A stretch of DNA of 64,000 bases from an uncultured Bacteroidota bacterium (GTDB taxonomy: Bacteria > Bacteroidota > Bacteroidia > Bacteroidales > UBA12077), in the NCBI GenBank assembly GCA_913055635.1, contig CAJXLK010000001.1:160626-224625 (forward strand), given 5' to 3'. This document shows, piece after piece, positions 24,525-33,671 of the stretch (its first letter is position 1; each line of letters starts with the position of its first letter). A program made the position numbers and the translations under genes. Under the pieces are notes generated by a model. The model was not told the origin of the DNA. It ran no database searches and saw nothing but the letters and a program-made list of their open reading frames with translations.

Positions 24525-24683
24525 AGCTTAAATATTTTCTGTCCGAACTATTGGATTGCCACCGGGCCTGCGTGGGACAATGATCGATCAACCTGCCTAT
24601 CTTCTGCGGCACATATGTTAAATAACAACCTGATAAAGGTTATTTTTTGAGGGATATCATTTCTCAAATTTGATGAATATAGG

Positions 24684-24691
24684 TAGTTTTG
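24684..24691 (+). promoter_or_regulatory. -7 promoter element for the mce-mmd operon
   Basis: TAGTTTTG matches TAnnTTTG, 20 bases before the mce ATG, so the leader is very short. A TTTG at 24669-24672 is too close to act as -33. Confidence 0.45.
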
Positions 24692-24711
24692 CATAAAAAA
24701 TCAACCGATCT

Positions 24712-25137
24712 ATGAATCCATCACATATTGAGCACATTGGAATAGCAGTCAGAAACCTGGATGATTCGATCCAGTTTTATGAAAAGGTGTTGGGGCTTCA
24801 ATGCTACAACATCGAGGAAGTAAAAGATCAGAAGGTACGCACGGCCTTTTTTCAGGTGGGCGACACCAAGATCGAGTTGCTGGAGAGCACCGAAGAGGAT
24901 GGCCCCATCAGCAAGTACATTGAGAAGAAAGGGGAGGGGGTTCATCACATAGCCTTTGCTGTTGAAAATATTGAAGAGAAGTTGCGGATTGCTCAAGACA
25001 ACGGGGTAAGGCTGATAGACAAGGAGCCCCGCAAGGGGGCTGAAGGCCTGGACATTGCCTTCCTTCATCCCAAATCCACCCATGGGGTGTTAACGGAACT
25101 TTGTGAGGATAAAACCAAACGCCGAATCAATTCATAA
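24712..25137 (+). CDS. mce: Methylmalonyl-CoA epimerase
   Basis: 141 residues of the glyoxalase/VOC fold. Metal ligands sit in [23 protein letters not shown] (His at residue 7), KIELLEST and [15 protein letters not shown], with a Glu in HGVLTELCE. It interconverts (R)- and (S)-methylmalonyl-CoA, linking the mutase to the decarboxylase. First gene of the operon; the carboxyltransferase starts 8 bp after its stop. Confidence 0.96.
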   Translation: MNPSHIEHIGIAVRNLDDSIQFYEKVLGLQCYNIEEVKDQKVRTAFFQVGDTKIELLESTEEDGPISKYIEKKGEGVHHIAFAVENIEEKLRIAQDNGVRLIDKEPRKGAEGLDIAFLHPKSTHGVLTELCEDKTKRRINS

Positions 25138-25145
25138 ACTGTACG

Positions 25146-26705
25146 ATGAGCAAACAAGACAAAATAAAAAAGCTGATTGATTCCAGAGCCGAAGCCAAGA
25201 TGGGCGGCGGCGAGAAAAGGATCAAGGCCCAGCATGACAAAGGCAAACTCACTGCCCGCGAGCGGATTGAGATTCTCCTGGATGAGGGGAGTTTTGAGGA
25301 GTTTGACATGTTCGTCACCCACCGGTCCACCAATTTTGGGATGGACAAGAAGAAGATCCTGGGCGACGGGGTAGTCACCGGCACCGGCACCGTAGACGGG
25401 CGGGTGGTTTACGTTTTTTCCCAGGATTTCACTGTTTTTGGCGGTTCGCTTTCTGAGATGTTTGCCCAGAAGATCACCAAGGTGATGGACATGGCCATGA
25501 AGGTAGGGGCCCCTGTGATTGGCATCAATGACAGCGGGGGAGCCCGTATCCAGGAAGGAGTAACCAGTTTGGCCGGTTATGCTGAGATTTTTGAGCGCAA
25601 CATCCTTGCCTCGGGTGTCATTCCTCAAATATCGGCTGTTTTTGGACCCTGTGCCGGCGGTGCCGTTTATTCGCCGTCGCTGACCGATTTTGTGATGATG
25701 ACCGAGGAAACGAGTTACATGTTTGTCACCGGCCCCAAGGTGGTCAAGACCGTCACCGGTGAAGAGATCTCCGTCTCTGATCTGGGCGGGGCTGATGTGC
25801 ACGCTTCCAAGTCGGGGGTTTCTCACTTTAAGGCCGAAGACGAAGAGGAGGGGCTGCTGTTAATCCGCAAATTACTCAGCTATTTGCCCGCCAACAACCT
25901 GGAAGAGCCCCCGCTGACTGAAAATGATGATCCCATTGATCGCCTGGATGACAAGCTTAATGAGATCATTCCGGAGAATCCCAACGAGCCCTACGATGTC
26001 AAAGAAATTCTCCACAGTCTGGTGGATTATGAAGAGTTTTTGGAGATTCACCGCCATTATGCCAAGAACATTGTCATTGGTTTTGGGCGGTTCGACGGGA
26101 TGCCGGTAGGCATTGTGGCCAATCAGCCCAATTACCTGGCGGGTGTCCTCGACATTGATGCTTCCCGCAAGGCGGCCCGCTTCGTTCGCTTCTGCGATGC
26201 CTTTAATATTCCGCTGGTTACCCTGGTGGATGTTCCGGGTTTCCTTCCGGGCAGCAATCAAGAATATGGCGGTATCATCAATCACGGGGCCAAATTGATG
26301 TTTGCCTACGGGGAGGCGACGGTTCCCAAGATCACCATTACCCTGCGCAAGTCATACGGTGGGGCCCATGATGTAATGAGCAGCAAGCAGTTGCGTGGAG
26401 ACATGAATTATGCCTGGCCCACGGCTGAAATTGCCGTGATGGGGGCCCGCGGTGCTGTTGAAGTACTCTATGGCAAAGATTTGAAGGAGATAGAAGATGA
26501 GGAGGAAAAAGAAAAATTCATTCAGGAGAAGGAGGAAGAATACCGCGAGTACTTTGCCAATCCCTACCAGGCAGCGAGTCTGGGTTATATTGATGACATC
26601 ATTGAACCCAGGAATTCCCGCTTTAGGATTATCCGGGCCCTGCAGACCCTTGGAACCAAAAAGGATGTGAACCCGGCCAAGAAACATTCGAATTTGCCAT
26701 TGTAA
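25146..26705 (+). CDS. mmdA: Methylmalonyl-CoA decarboxylase alpha subunit / acyl-CoA carboxyltransferase
   Basis: 519 residues, a full-length biotin-dependent carboxyltransferase with two crotonase-like halves: [29 protein letters not shown] and [18 protein letters not shown] in the N half; [50 protein letters not shown] in the C half. It moves the carboxyl of methylmalonyl-CoA (or, in reverse, propionyl-CoA) to biotin. With the OadG-, biotin- and OadB-type genes downstream, the sodium-pumping decarboxylase is the expected complex. Cytosolic, membrane-associated through its partners. Confidence 0.95.
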   Translation: MSKQDKIKKLIDSRAEAKMGGGEKRIKAQHDKGKLTARERIEILLDEGSFEEFDMFVTHRSTNFGMDKKKILGDGVVTGTGTVDGRVVYVFSQDFTVFGGSLSEMFAQKITKVMDMAMKVGAPVIGINDSGGARIQEGVTSLAGYAEIFERNILASGVIPQISAVFGPCAGGAVYSPSLTDFVMMTEETSYMFVTGPKVVKTVTGEEISVSDLGGADVHASKSGVSHFKAEDEEEGLLLIRKLLSYLPANNLEEPPLTENDDPIDRLDDKLNEIIPENPNEPYDVKEILHSLVDYEEFLEIHRHYAKNIVIGFGRFDGMPVGIVANQPNYLAGVLDIDASRKAARFVRFCDAFNIPLVTLVDVPGFLPGSNQEYGGIINHGAKLMFAYGEATVPKITITLRKSYGGAHDVMSSKQLRGDMNYAWPTAEIAVMGARGAVEVLYGKDLKEIEDEEEKEKFIQEKEEEYREYFANPYQAASLGYIDDIIEPRNSRFRIIRALQTLGTKKDVNPAKKHSNLPL

Positions 26706-26724
26706 CATTTAAGATGCATACATT

Positions 26725-27108
26725 ATGATTTGGTGGATTAGCGACATCAATTTTGACATCACCCAGATATACGGCCAGGGCGTAACCATTGCCGTGGTAG
26801 GCTATGTGATCGTCTTTATGGCCCTGGTATTGTCATTCGCCTTGTTTTCAAATGTTCCCCGAATCCTCTACTACCGCACCCGAAAGGAGATGAAGAAGAA
26901 GCGGAAACAGGAACAAAAGCAGGTAGACGATGAGGTGCAAATGCCGGCCGAAGTGACGGCAGCCATCGCAACAGCCCTTTATTTACATTATAACGAACTC
27001 CATGATCCTGAAAGCAATATCATTACCATTCAACGGGTTAGAAAACGCTATTCACCCTGGAGTTCCAAAATTTACGGATTAAGAAAGTGGCCTCATAAAA
27101 CCTTCTAA
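26725..27108 (+). CDS. OadG-family small membrane subunit of the sodium pump
   Basis: 127 residues with a single membrane helix (about 15-42, GVTIAVVGYVIVFMALVLSFALF) followed by a charged cytosolic segment rich in Lys/Gln, then EVTAAIATALYLHYNELHDPE and a C-terminal RKRYSPWSSKIYGLRKW. The last motif is typical of Bacteroidota OadG/MmdD proteins. It scaffolds the carboxyltransferase and the membrane pump. Its position between mmdA and the biotin carrier is the usual order. Confidence 0.9.
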   Translation: MIWWISDINFDITQIYGQGVTIAVVGYVIVFMALVLSFALFSNVPRILYYRTRKEMKKKRKQEQKQVDDEVQMPAEVTAAIATALYLHYNELHDPESNIITIQRVRKRYSPWSSKIYGLRKWPHKTF

Positions 27109-27122
27109 CAAGCCGATCAACA

Positions 27123-27551
27123 ATGAAAAAGTTTAAGTTTAAAATACGCGGTAATACCTACGAGGTTGAAATTAAGGATTTTGAAGACAATATTGCTCAG
27201 ATCGAAGTCAACGGTACCCAATATGAAGTAGAGGTTGAACAGAAAGAATCAGCCCGTTCGAAAACCCCGAAACTGGTCCGTTCACAGGTACAGACCAAAC
27301 GCAGCGACAGCAAGATCAAGAAAACCGTCAGCAGCAAGGTTAGTTCCGTTAAAGCCCCCTTACCGGGCAATATTTTCAAGATCCTGGTGCAAGTGGGCGA
27401 TGAAGTTAAAAAAGGTGATAAGATCATGATCATGGAAGCCATGAAGATGGAGAACAATGTACTGGCTGATAAAGACGGGAAAATAAAAAGCATTAAGGTG
27501 AAAGAAGGCGATTCAGTCCTTCAGAATGACGTTTTGGCTGAAATCGAATAA
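27123..27551 (+). CDS. mmdC: Biotin carboxyl carrier subunit of the decarboxylase
   Basis: 142 residues. An N-terminal adaptor (KKFKFKIRGNTYEVEIKDFEDN) and a flexible basic linker (about 40-75) precede a biotinyl domain, with EAMKM at 105-109 and biotin-accepting Lys108. It carries CO2 between the carboxyltransferase and the OadB-type decarboxylase. The OadB ORF could be read back into this gene, but its likely start (27577) is 25 bp after this stop. Confidence 0.94.
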   Translation: MKKFKFKIRGNTYEVEIKDFEDNIAQIEVNGTQYEVEVEQKESARSKTPKLVRSQVQTKRSDSKIKKTVSSKVSSVKAPLPGNIFKILVQVGDEVKKGDKIMIMEAMKMENNVLADKDGKIKSIKVKEGDSVLQNDVLAEIE

Positions 27552-27576
27552 TTCATCTCAAACCAACCATTTTATC

Positions 27577-29109
27577 ATGAAGAAGCTAAGCATCATCTTA
27601 TCCTCAATCCTGTTGATTTTGCTGTTCGTGGTTCCTTCTGCCACCGGGCAGGATGAAAATTCCACAGTAGATCAAACCATTGAAACCCTTACCCGGGGCA
27701 AATGGATGAATCGGTTTTCCGGGTATAAGATCAGCAAGGAGAGTGATGAGACGCGCGCAAGATATAAGGGCATCCAGTTTAATGAGGATGGCACCTGCTA
27801 TTTGGATTCGACCAAGAAGAAGTATTATGGACACTGGAAAGTGACCGGGGAAGGCGAGTTTGTGGTAGATTTTGACAACCCAGAACTTTCTGACCGGCAG
27901 GGTCGCCTCAAGAATAAGGAACGCCTTGTATTTGGAGATCAGACCCTCAAGCAATATTCCAAACCCATGGCGGGTTTGCTGAATTTTTATGAGTATACCG
28001 GATTTGGCAATGTCACCTCCGGCCACCTGATCATGTTGGTGGTGGGGTTGTTTTTCATTTTTCTGGCCATCCGGTTTGAGTACGAGCCGCTGTTGCTGGT
28101 TCCCATCGGGGTAGGCATCATCATCGGCAACATACCGTTTTTCCAGGCCGCAGGCTTCAACCTGCAACTGGGCTTGTATGAAGAAGGCAGTGTGTTGAAC
28201 TACCTGTATTTTGGTGTTCGTCAAGGCATATATCCGCCCCTGATCTTTTTGGGGATTGGGGCCATGACCGATTTCAGTTCGCTGATATCCAACCCGCGGT
28301 TGATGTTACTGGGGGCGGCGGCCCAAATCGGCATTTTCCTAACTTTTCTCGGGGCCCTGGCTTTGGGCTACACCCCGGCTGAAGCCGGTGCCATCGGTAT
28401 TATTGGCGGGGCCGACGGGCCTACGGCTATTTTCCTGTCTTCGAAACTGGCCCCCCATTTGATTGGTCCCATTGCCATCGCTGCTTATTCCTATATGGCA
28501 CTGGTACCGGTGATCCAGCCCCCTTTTATGCGCCTGCTTACCAGCAAGCGCGAACGTAAGATGGTCATGAAATCCCCGCGGTCGGTCTCCAAGCTGGAGA
28601 AGATTCTTTTTCCCATCATCGGATTGTTGCTGACCGCTTATATATCGCCCAGTGCATTGCCGTTGCTGGGTATGCTGTTCTTCGGCAACATCCTCAAGGA
28701 ATCGGGTGTTACCCGGCGGCTGGCTGAAACGGCCAGAAGTTCGTTGATTGATATTGTCACCATCTTATTGGGATTGACCGTTGGCGCTTCCACCCAGGCC
28801 GATGTCTTTTTGACCCCCAAATCACTGATGATCTTCGGCCTTGGCGCTTTGTCATTTATGATCGCCACTGTGGGCGGATTGCTCTTCGCCAAACTGATGA
28901 ATGTCTTCCTGCGCGATGAAAATAAGATCAACCCCCTTATCGGGGCATCGGGGGTTTCTGCTGTACCCGACAGCGCCCGCGTTGTCCAGCATGAAGGCTT
29001 GCTGAACAACCCCAACAACCACTTGCTGATGCATGCCATGGCTCCCAACGTATCGGGAGTCATTGGTTCAGCTGTGGCAGCAGGTCTTCTGATCAGTTTC
29101 CTGATGTAA
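27577..29109 (+). CDS. mmdB: Sodium-pumping decarboxylase beta subunit (OadB/MmdB) with extra exported N-terminal domain
   Basis: 510 residues from the ATG at 27577, compared with about 380-430 in the family. Residues 1-25 form a signal-peptide-like segment (MKKLSIILSSILLILLFVVP). Residues 26-140 form a soluble beta-rich domain (KWMNRFSGYKISKESDE...GTCYLDSTKKKYYGHWKVTGEGEF) that resembles lipocalin-like folds. From about 150 the OadB core follows, with GAMTDFSSLISNPRL, the conserved Asp in IGGADGPTAIF, and GASGVSAVPDSARV. It decarboxylates carboxybiotin and exports sodium. The extra domain should face the periplasm (inference). An earlier in-frame ATG at 27526 overlaps the biotin-carrier gene and lacks signal-peptide logic. 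Confidence 0.93.
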   Translation: MKKLSIILSSILLILLFVVPSATGQDENSTVDQTIETLTRGKWMNRFSGYKISKESDETRARYKGIQFNEDGTCYLDSTKKKYYGHWKVTGEGEFVVDFDNPELSDRQGRLKNKERLVFGDQTLKQYSKPMAGLLNFYEYTGFGNVTSGHLIMLVVGLFFIFLAIRFEYEPLLLVPIGVGIIIGNIPFFQAAGFNLQLGLYEEGSVLNYLYFGVRQGIYPPLIFLGIGAMTDFSSLISNPRLMLLGAAAQIGIFLTFLGALALGYTPAEAGAIGIIGGADGPTAIFLSSKLAPHLIGPIAIAAYSYMALVPVIQPPFMRLLTSKRERKMVMKSPRSVSKLEKILFPIIGLLLTAYISPSALPLLGMLFFGNILKESGVTRRLAETARSSLIDIVTILLGLTVGASTQADVFLTPKSLMIFGLGALSFMIATVGGLLFAKLMNVFLRDENKINPLIGASGVSAVPDSARVVQHEGLLNNPNNHLLMHAMAPNVSGVIGSAVAAGLLISFLM

Positions 29110-29135
29110 CCCCTAACAAACCTTATCGATTTATC

Positions 29136-29177
29136 AAACTCCGGGTGATGGTCAACTTTTCTCCCGGAGTTTTTTTA
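29136..29177 (+). terminator. Rho-independent terminator of the mmd operon
   Basis: A 10-bp stem AAACTCCGGG (29136-29145) with CCCGGAGTTT (29163-29172), followed by a T-run, 27 bases after the OadB-type stop. Confidence 0.88.
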
Positions 29178-29279
29178 TGGGTGGCCTCGGATTCTGAGCA
29201 TTAAATTCCAACTTTTTTCAAGATCTTACGTAATTTGATGAACAGGCAATGATGTTTGACTAAGCCGGCTTGTTTTTGT

Positions 29280-30269
29280 ATGAAACGCATGCTTTTCATT
29301 GTGATCGGGGTCGTGATGGTTAAGCTGGGTCTGGCTCAGGATCCCCAGTTTACCCAGTTCTATTCCAGTCCGTTGTATTTGGCGCCTTCGTTTGCCGGCA
29401 GCACCAAAGGCAAGCGTATTGTCAGCAATTACCGCAACCAGTGGCCTGCCCTTCAAAAAGCTTTTGTCACCTATGCCTTTTCATATGACCATTATTTTCC
29501 CAACCTGAACAGCGGCATGGGGGTTTTGTTTTTACGTGAACAGGCCGGTACGGGGAACCTATCCACCACCAACCTGGGGTTGGTTTATTCTTATCATGTC
29601 AAGCTAAACCATGAATGGCGGTTTATTCCCGGGTTAGAACTCCAATATACCCAAAACGGGCTTGATTTTCATGAGCTGACCTTTGGCGATCAACTGATCA
29701 GCGGCCATTCAACCTCGCGTGAAACACCCCCCCGCGATTATGTTAAAGATTTCGATGCCACTGCCTCTGCCTTGTTCTATTCAAAAGAATTATGGGTTGG
29801 CCTGACCGCCCATCACTTGCTCCGGCCCAATGAATCGCTCTCGGGCAAAAAAAGCCTCCTGCCCATGCGCTTTTCCCTTTTCGGGGGCATGAAAATCCCG
29901 ATCAATACCCGATACAACCGCCAAAACAGGGAAAACCTCTCGCCCGCTTTTCACTTTAAAAAACAGGGCGAATATTCCCAGCTGGACCTGGGCCTTTACT
30001 GGCATTATAACCCTTTTATGCTGGGTCTATGGTATCGCGGCATTCCCCTGGTTAAAGATATCCCCAGCAACGATGCCTTTGCCGTTTTGGTGGGCTACCA
30101 AATCGATCAGTTTACCGTGGGTTACAGTTATGACATGACCATCTCTCATCTGGCGGGGCTCACTCAAGGGGCTCATGAAATATCGCTGATCTTCAACTTT
30201 GGCAAGTATGAACCTCCCCGCGAAAAGTATACCCCTACGCCATGCCCGGGGTTGTATCAGGATTTTTAA
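29280..30269 (+). CDS. PorP/SprF family type IX secretion outer-membrane protein
   Basis: 329 residues from the ATG at 29280. A signal peptide (MKRMLFIVIGVVMVKLGLAQ) is followed immediately by DPQFTQFYSSPLYLAPSFAGS, the hallmark of PorP/SprF proteins. The rest is an alternating beta-strand pattern of an outer-membrane barrel (YSYDHYFPNLNSGMGVLFL, LGLVYSYHVKL, LGYQIDQFTVGYSYDMTISHL). PorP/SprF proteins anchor or display partners of the type IX system or gliding machinery. No other type IX genes are nearby. The C-terminal region after EISLIFNFGKYEPP is a short Pro-rich tail. Confidence 0.9.
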   Translation: MKRMLFIVIGVVMVKLGLAQDPQFTQFYSSPLYLAPSFAGSTKGKRIVSNYRNQWPALQKAFVTYAFSYDHYFPNLNSGMGVLFLREQAGTGNLSTTNLGLVYSYHVKLNHEWRFIPGLELQYTQNGLDFHELTFGDQLISGHSTSRETPPRDYVKDFDATASALFYSKELWVGLTAHHLLRPNESLSGKKSLLPMRFSLFGGMKIPINTRYNRQNRENLSPAFHFKKQGEYSQLDLGLYWHYNPFMLGLWYRGIPLVKDIPSNDAFAVLVGYQIDQFTVGYSYDMTISHLAGLTQGAHEISLIFNFGKYEPPREKYTPTPCPGLYQDF

Positions 30270-30301
30270 CATTCTTTCACAAAAAAAACAAAAGGTTCAT
30301 T

Positions 30302-30331
30302 TTTGTAAAGCCCGTTATTAAGTTATATTTG
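30302..30331 (+). promoter_or_regulatory. Promoter of the OmpH/Skp gene
   Basis: A complete Bacteroidota promoter: TTTG (30302-30305), an 18-bp spacer, then TATATTTG (30324-30331). It places the transcript start near 30338. This excludes a GTG start at 30334 and decides the ATG at 30355. Confidence 0.75.
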
Positions 30332-30354
30332 CCGTGATTAAAAAAAACAATAAA

Positions 30355-30993
30355 ATGAAAAGATTAAATTTAATCATTCATATCGTTGTCATCGTGGCTG
30401 TTGCTGCCTTATTTGTTTTTGAATTTACCTCATGGGGGCCTCAGGCACCCACTGCTGAAAAAGACTCAGCCCAGGCCCAGGGTGAACAACCTGAAACCGC
30501 TTCCATGCAGGGCGATTTGAGGGTAGCCTATGTCAATATCGACACCCTGTTGGCTGGCTACCAGATGTATCAGGATAAGCGGGACGAATTTGCCCAGGAG
30601 CAGTCGAGTACCCAGGCAGAGTTGAAAAGCCGCTCGCAGGAATTGAAAGAAAAATTTCAGGACCTGCGCGAGAAACTTAATAAAGGTCTGATTACCCGGG
30701 CAAAAGCCAAAATGATGCAGCAAGACCTGGGCCAGCAGGAACAAAAATTATATCAGCTTCGAAGCCAAATGAGTTCCAAACTGGCCGAAAAGGAACAGGT
30801 CATCTACCGTCAGGTGCTCAATAGTGTCATGGACTACCTGGATGATTACGCCGACAAGCATAACTACCATTTCATTTTAAGCTATTCTTTTGGCGGCCCC
30901 ATCCTCTATAAAGAGAAAAAGTTGAATATCACATCCACTGTTTTAAAAGGGTTAAATCAACAGTATAATAAGAAAGAATCCAACAACCAGTAG
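30355..30993 (+). CDS. OmpH/Skp-family periplasmic chaperone
   Basis: 212 residues. One N-terminal hydrophobic helix (LNLIIHIVVIVAVAALFVFEF) without an obvious signal-peptidase site suggests a membrane-anchored periplasmic protein. The family signature LRVAYVNIDTLLAGYQMYQDKRDEF is followed by long coiled-coil arms (about 70-140, rich in Gln/Glu/Lys) and the C-terminal SVMDYLDDYADKHNYHFILSYSFGGPILY. Skp chaperones hold unfolded outer-membrane proteins. Own promoter and strong terminator, so monocistronic. Confidence 0.92.
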   Translation: MKRLNLIIHIVVIVAVAALFVFEFTSWGPQAPTAEKDSAQAQGEQPETASMQGDLRVAYVNIDTLLAGYQMYQDKRDEFAQEQSSTQAELKSRSQELKEKFQDLREKLNKGLITRAKAKMMQQDLGQQEQKLYQLRSQMSSKLAEKEQVIYRQVLNSVMDYLDDYADKHNYHFILSYSFGGPILYKEKKLNITSTVLKGLNQQYNKKESNNQ

Positions 30994-31325
30994 CCATCCG
31001 TGAACTTCAGATATTGTAAAGGGGAAGCAACCAAGCGTCGGTTCTTCCCCTTTTTTATTGTCCTTATCAGCGCTCAACTTTTGATTATGGCATTGAAGTA
31101 GAGATAGTTAATCGAGGTTAAACGCTAAATGTTGGTTGGTTTTGATGAATTTGTTTTATCCAATCAGCGATGGCAATTCAAGGTTCATATATATTTTTTG
31201 GTTGATAAATAGCTTACACTTGTAATGGTTAACCATCGTCTAGAATATGGTCTGAATCGATTGGAATAATCAACACAATGCATCCATTGATCTTCATGGA
31301 GGATTTCACACCATCTTGATTGTTG
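30994..31325. other. Intergenic region after the OmpH gene
   Basis: Apart from the terminator at 31019-31057 nothing is recognisable. The region is AT-rich, between convergent genes. Confidence 0.5.
31019..31057 (+). terminator. Rho-independent terminator after the OmpH gene
   Basis: Stem AAGGGGAAG (31019-31027) with CTTCCCCTT (31044-31052), extended inside by AACC/GGTT, then TTTT. It lies 25 bases after the stop. Confidence 0.9.
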
Positions 31326-32045
31326 TCATTTGGGGTTTTCTGCATTCAGGGTATAATCGGCGTGTGTGACATAGGGATGTCCGCGTGCTGATTCAGTCCG
31401 GGCGTAAATGGTAAGTTGTTTATTTTTGATCTGATATCCCGGTGAGAGGCTAAAGGTTAAGCGGCCAGTCCCGGCTGAACCAGGGATCTGTTTTTTTACT
31501 GTTTCCTCATTAACCTGGATGTGTCGGTAGAATTGCACTTTGCTCGAGCCGTCGGATAGGTATACCTTGAGGATTACCTGGTTGTCTTCCGGGCGGTTGA
31601 GTTGTTTAAACGCAATCTCCGGGTATCCTTTCACCAGGGTTCCGCTGGTGGTATATTCCCGCAGCCCTTCTACCGGTTCCCCATTCCTGTAAGGCACTTC
31701 AGCCTCCAACGACTGATCGCGCCGGTAAAATTTGCGGGTACCATCGATCTGCCCATTCTTGTAAGGGGTAACCTGGTACTTTTGCCCGCTTCGGTAATAC
31801 CAGATGGTTTTGGATTTGTTTCCATCTGAATAGTGAATCTTAGAATGCAACTTGCCACTGGGATAATAATTTTTGGCAATGCCATTGGCTTTGCCATTTT
31901 CAATCGGCAGCTCTGATTTGAGGGTCCCGTCATCGTAATAACTTTTCTTGACGGATGAAGGTTTTTGATCGCTGTTTTGGGAGGAATTTGTCTGGCATCC
32001 GTTCAACAGCATCAGGGCGGCGATAAGGAGTAAAACGATTCTCAT
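31326..32045 (-). CDS. YwqK/MORN-repeat lipoprotein
   Basis: 239 residues from the ATG at 32045 (an in-frame upstream start would only add six residues). Lipobox LLNGC with Cys17 marks an outer-membrane lipoprotein. Residues about 35-140 consist of MORN_2-type repeats (DGTLKSELPIENGKANGIAKNYYPSGKLHSKIHYSDGNKSKTIWYYRSGQKYQVTPYKNGQIDGTRKFY), often annotated as YwqK-family antitoxins, although no toxin gene is next to this one. The C-terminal half has no repeats and may be a beta-sandwich. No function is assigned. Confidence 0.88.
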   Translation of the reverse strand: MRIVLLLIAALMLLNGCQTNSSQNSDQKPSSVKKSYYDDGTLKSELPIENGKANGIAKNYYPSGKLHSKIHYSDGNKSKTIWYYRSGQKYQVTPYKNGQIDGTRKFYRRDQSLEAEVPYRNGEPVEGLREYTTSGTLVKGYPEIAFKQLNRPEDNQVILKVYLSDGSSKVQFYRHIQVNEETVKKQIPGSAGTGRLTFSLSPGYQIKNKQLTIYARTESARGHPYVTHADYTLNAENPK

Positions 32046-32350
32046 AAACGGTGTTTTCCCCAAATTTAGTAAACCCCCCGGTAATTTTTATCCCTTTTGC
32101 GGATTTTTTTATGGTGAATTGTTAAAAAACGGGTATTTTAGACAGGCGGCTTTTAAAAACCAGGCATTGGTTTTGACCAATAAGGAAGCCTTTATGGTTG
32201 AGATTTCAGGGGTGGGGAGACAAGATGGGTTGATGCATTTAACGCACTGGTGTGAATTTTTTCACCGGGAACGCTTTGTCATTCGAAGAGGGATGAAGGG
32301 AGTTGATTGCTTGGAGCCAGCTGATTTTCATAATAAAAAAGACATATAAC
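32046..32350. other. Intergenic region upstream of kynU
   Basis: 305 bp between divergent genes. No -7 consensus match for kynU was found. A plus-strand frame at 32119-32349 has no recognisable domain and runs into the kynU start region, so it is probably not a gene. Confidence 0.45.
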
Positions 32351-33643
32351 ATGGATACACGCTTTTCAATTGAGAGGAATCAAGCGGAAGAGATGGATCA
32401 GCAGGATCCGCTTTCCGGTTACCGGGACCATTTTTATATTCCTGACCGGACATTGTATATGGATGGGAACTCCTTGGGTTTACTCTCAAAGGAGTCGGAG
32501 TATAGCCTTAAGCGGTTGCTCAATGAATGGCGGGATTTGGGCATTAAAGGGTGGCTTAAGGGCAAGCGGCCCTGGTTTTACTATGCTGAGCAGCTGGCCG
32601 AAGAAGCGGCGCCCCTGGTAGGGGCCCGCCCGGATGAGTTGATCCTGACCGGGACGACCACGGTCAACATCCATTCGCTGGTAAGTACATTTTATTGGCC
32701 TGACCGGGGGCGGAGCAGGATTCTGGCCGACGAGCTGAACTTTCCCACCGATCTGTATGCCCTGAAGGGACAAATCCGCCTGAAAGGACGGGATCCCGAA
32801 CAAGAGCTGATTTTAGTGCCCTCGTATGACGGTTATAACCTGGACGAAGATGAGATTGTCCGCCACATGAGCGATGAAATATCCGTGGCCTTGCTGCCCA
32901 GTGTGCTATTCCGCAGCGGTCAATTGCTGGACATGGAATATCTCACCCGTGAGGCCCACAAAAGGGGTATTGTCATTGGCTTTGACTGCAGCCATTCGGC
33001 TGGTGCTGTTCCCCATGAGCTTTCCCAATGGGGGGTGGATTTTGCCGTTTTCTGCAGCTATAAATATCTGAACGGGGGCCCCGGCAGCAGTGCTTTTCTG
33101 TACCTGAACCAGCGTCATTTTGACAAGCAGCCGTTTTTAACCGGATGGTTCGGCAATAAGAAAGAAACCCAATTCGATATGTCGTTGGATTTTGATCCGG
33201 CTGCCAGCGCCGGGGGGTGGCAAATATCTTCTCCCGGTATTCTGGGAAGCGGCCCCATTGAGGGCAGCCTGCAGCTGATCAATGAGGCCGGTATGGCCTC
33301 GATCCGCTCCAAGTCCCAGCAGATGACGGAATATTTGATCTATTTGATCGATCAACGTTTATCGGCCGAACCTTATCGTTTTAAGGTGGTTTCACCGCGG
33401 GATGCGGGGCGCAGAAGCGGGCACATTGCCATTACCCGTGATCAGGAAGCCTTCCGTATTAACGAGGCCCTCAAGAGCAAAGGTGTCGTGCCCGACTTCC
33501 GGCCGCCCAGCCTCATCCGCATTGCCCCCTCACCCCTGTACAATACCTATCAGGAAATATGGCAGGTGGTGCAATACCTGAAAGAAATCATCGACCATCA
33601 GGAGTACGGGCATTTTTCTGCCGAAAGGGGCGCGGTGTCTTAG
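32351..33643 (+). CDS. kynU: Kynureninase
   Basis: 430 residues from the ATG at 32351 (an earlier in-frame start at 32303 would add 16 residues without homology). Fold-type I PLP enzyme: LYMDGNSLGLL, TTTVNIHSLVSTFYWP, FDCSHSAGAVPHELSQWGVDFAVFCSYKYLNGGPG with the PLP-binding Lys in SYKYLNGG, and LTGWFG. It hydrolyses kynurenine or 3-hydroxykynurenine to (3-hydroxy)anthranilate plus alanine. No tryptophan dioxygenase, formamidase or kynurenine monooxygenase gene is nearby. Convergent with the Hsp20 gene. Confidence 0.95.
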   Translation: MDTRFSIERNQAEEMDQQDPLSGYRDHFYIPDRTLYMDGNSLGLLSKESEYSLKRLLNEWRDLGIKGWLKGKRPWFYYAEQLAEEAAPLVGARPDELILTGTTTVNIHSLVSTFYWPDRGRSRILADELNFPTDLYALKGQIRLKGRDPEQELILVPSYDGYNLDEDEIVRHMSDEISVALLPSVLFRSGQLLDMEYLTREAHKRGIVIGFDCSHSAGAVPHELSQWGVDFAVFCSYKYLNGGPGSSAFLYLNQRHFDKQPFLTGWFGNKKETQFDMSLDFDPAASAGGWQISSPGILGSGPIEGSLQLINEAGMASIRSKSQQMTEYLIYLIDQRLSAEPYRFKVVSPRDAGRRSGHIAITRDQEAFRINEALKSKGVVPDFRPPSLIRIAPSPLYNTYQEIWQVVQYLKEIIDHQEYGHFSAERGAVS

Positions 33644-33671
33644 GGATGAATCACCCTTGACTCAACCCCCA

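Noticed and set aside
31326-32045. Toxin-antitoxin module, from the YwqK name
   Set aside because: The protein is a secreted MORN-repeat lipoprotein and no adjacent toxin gene exists.
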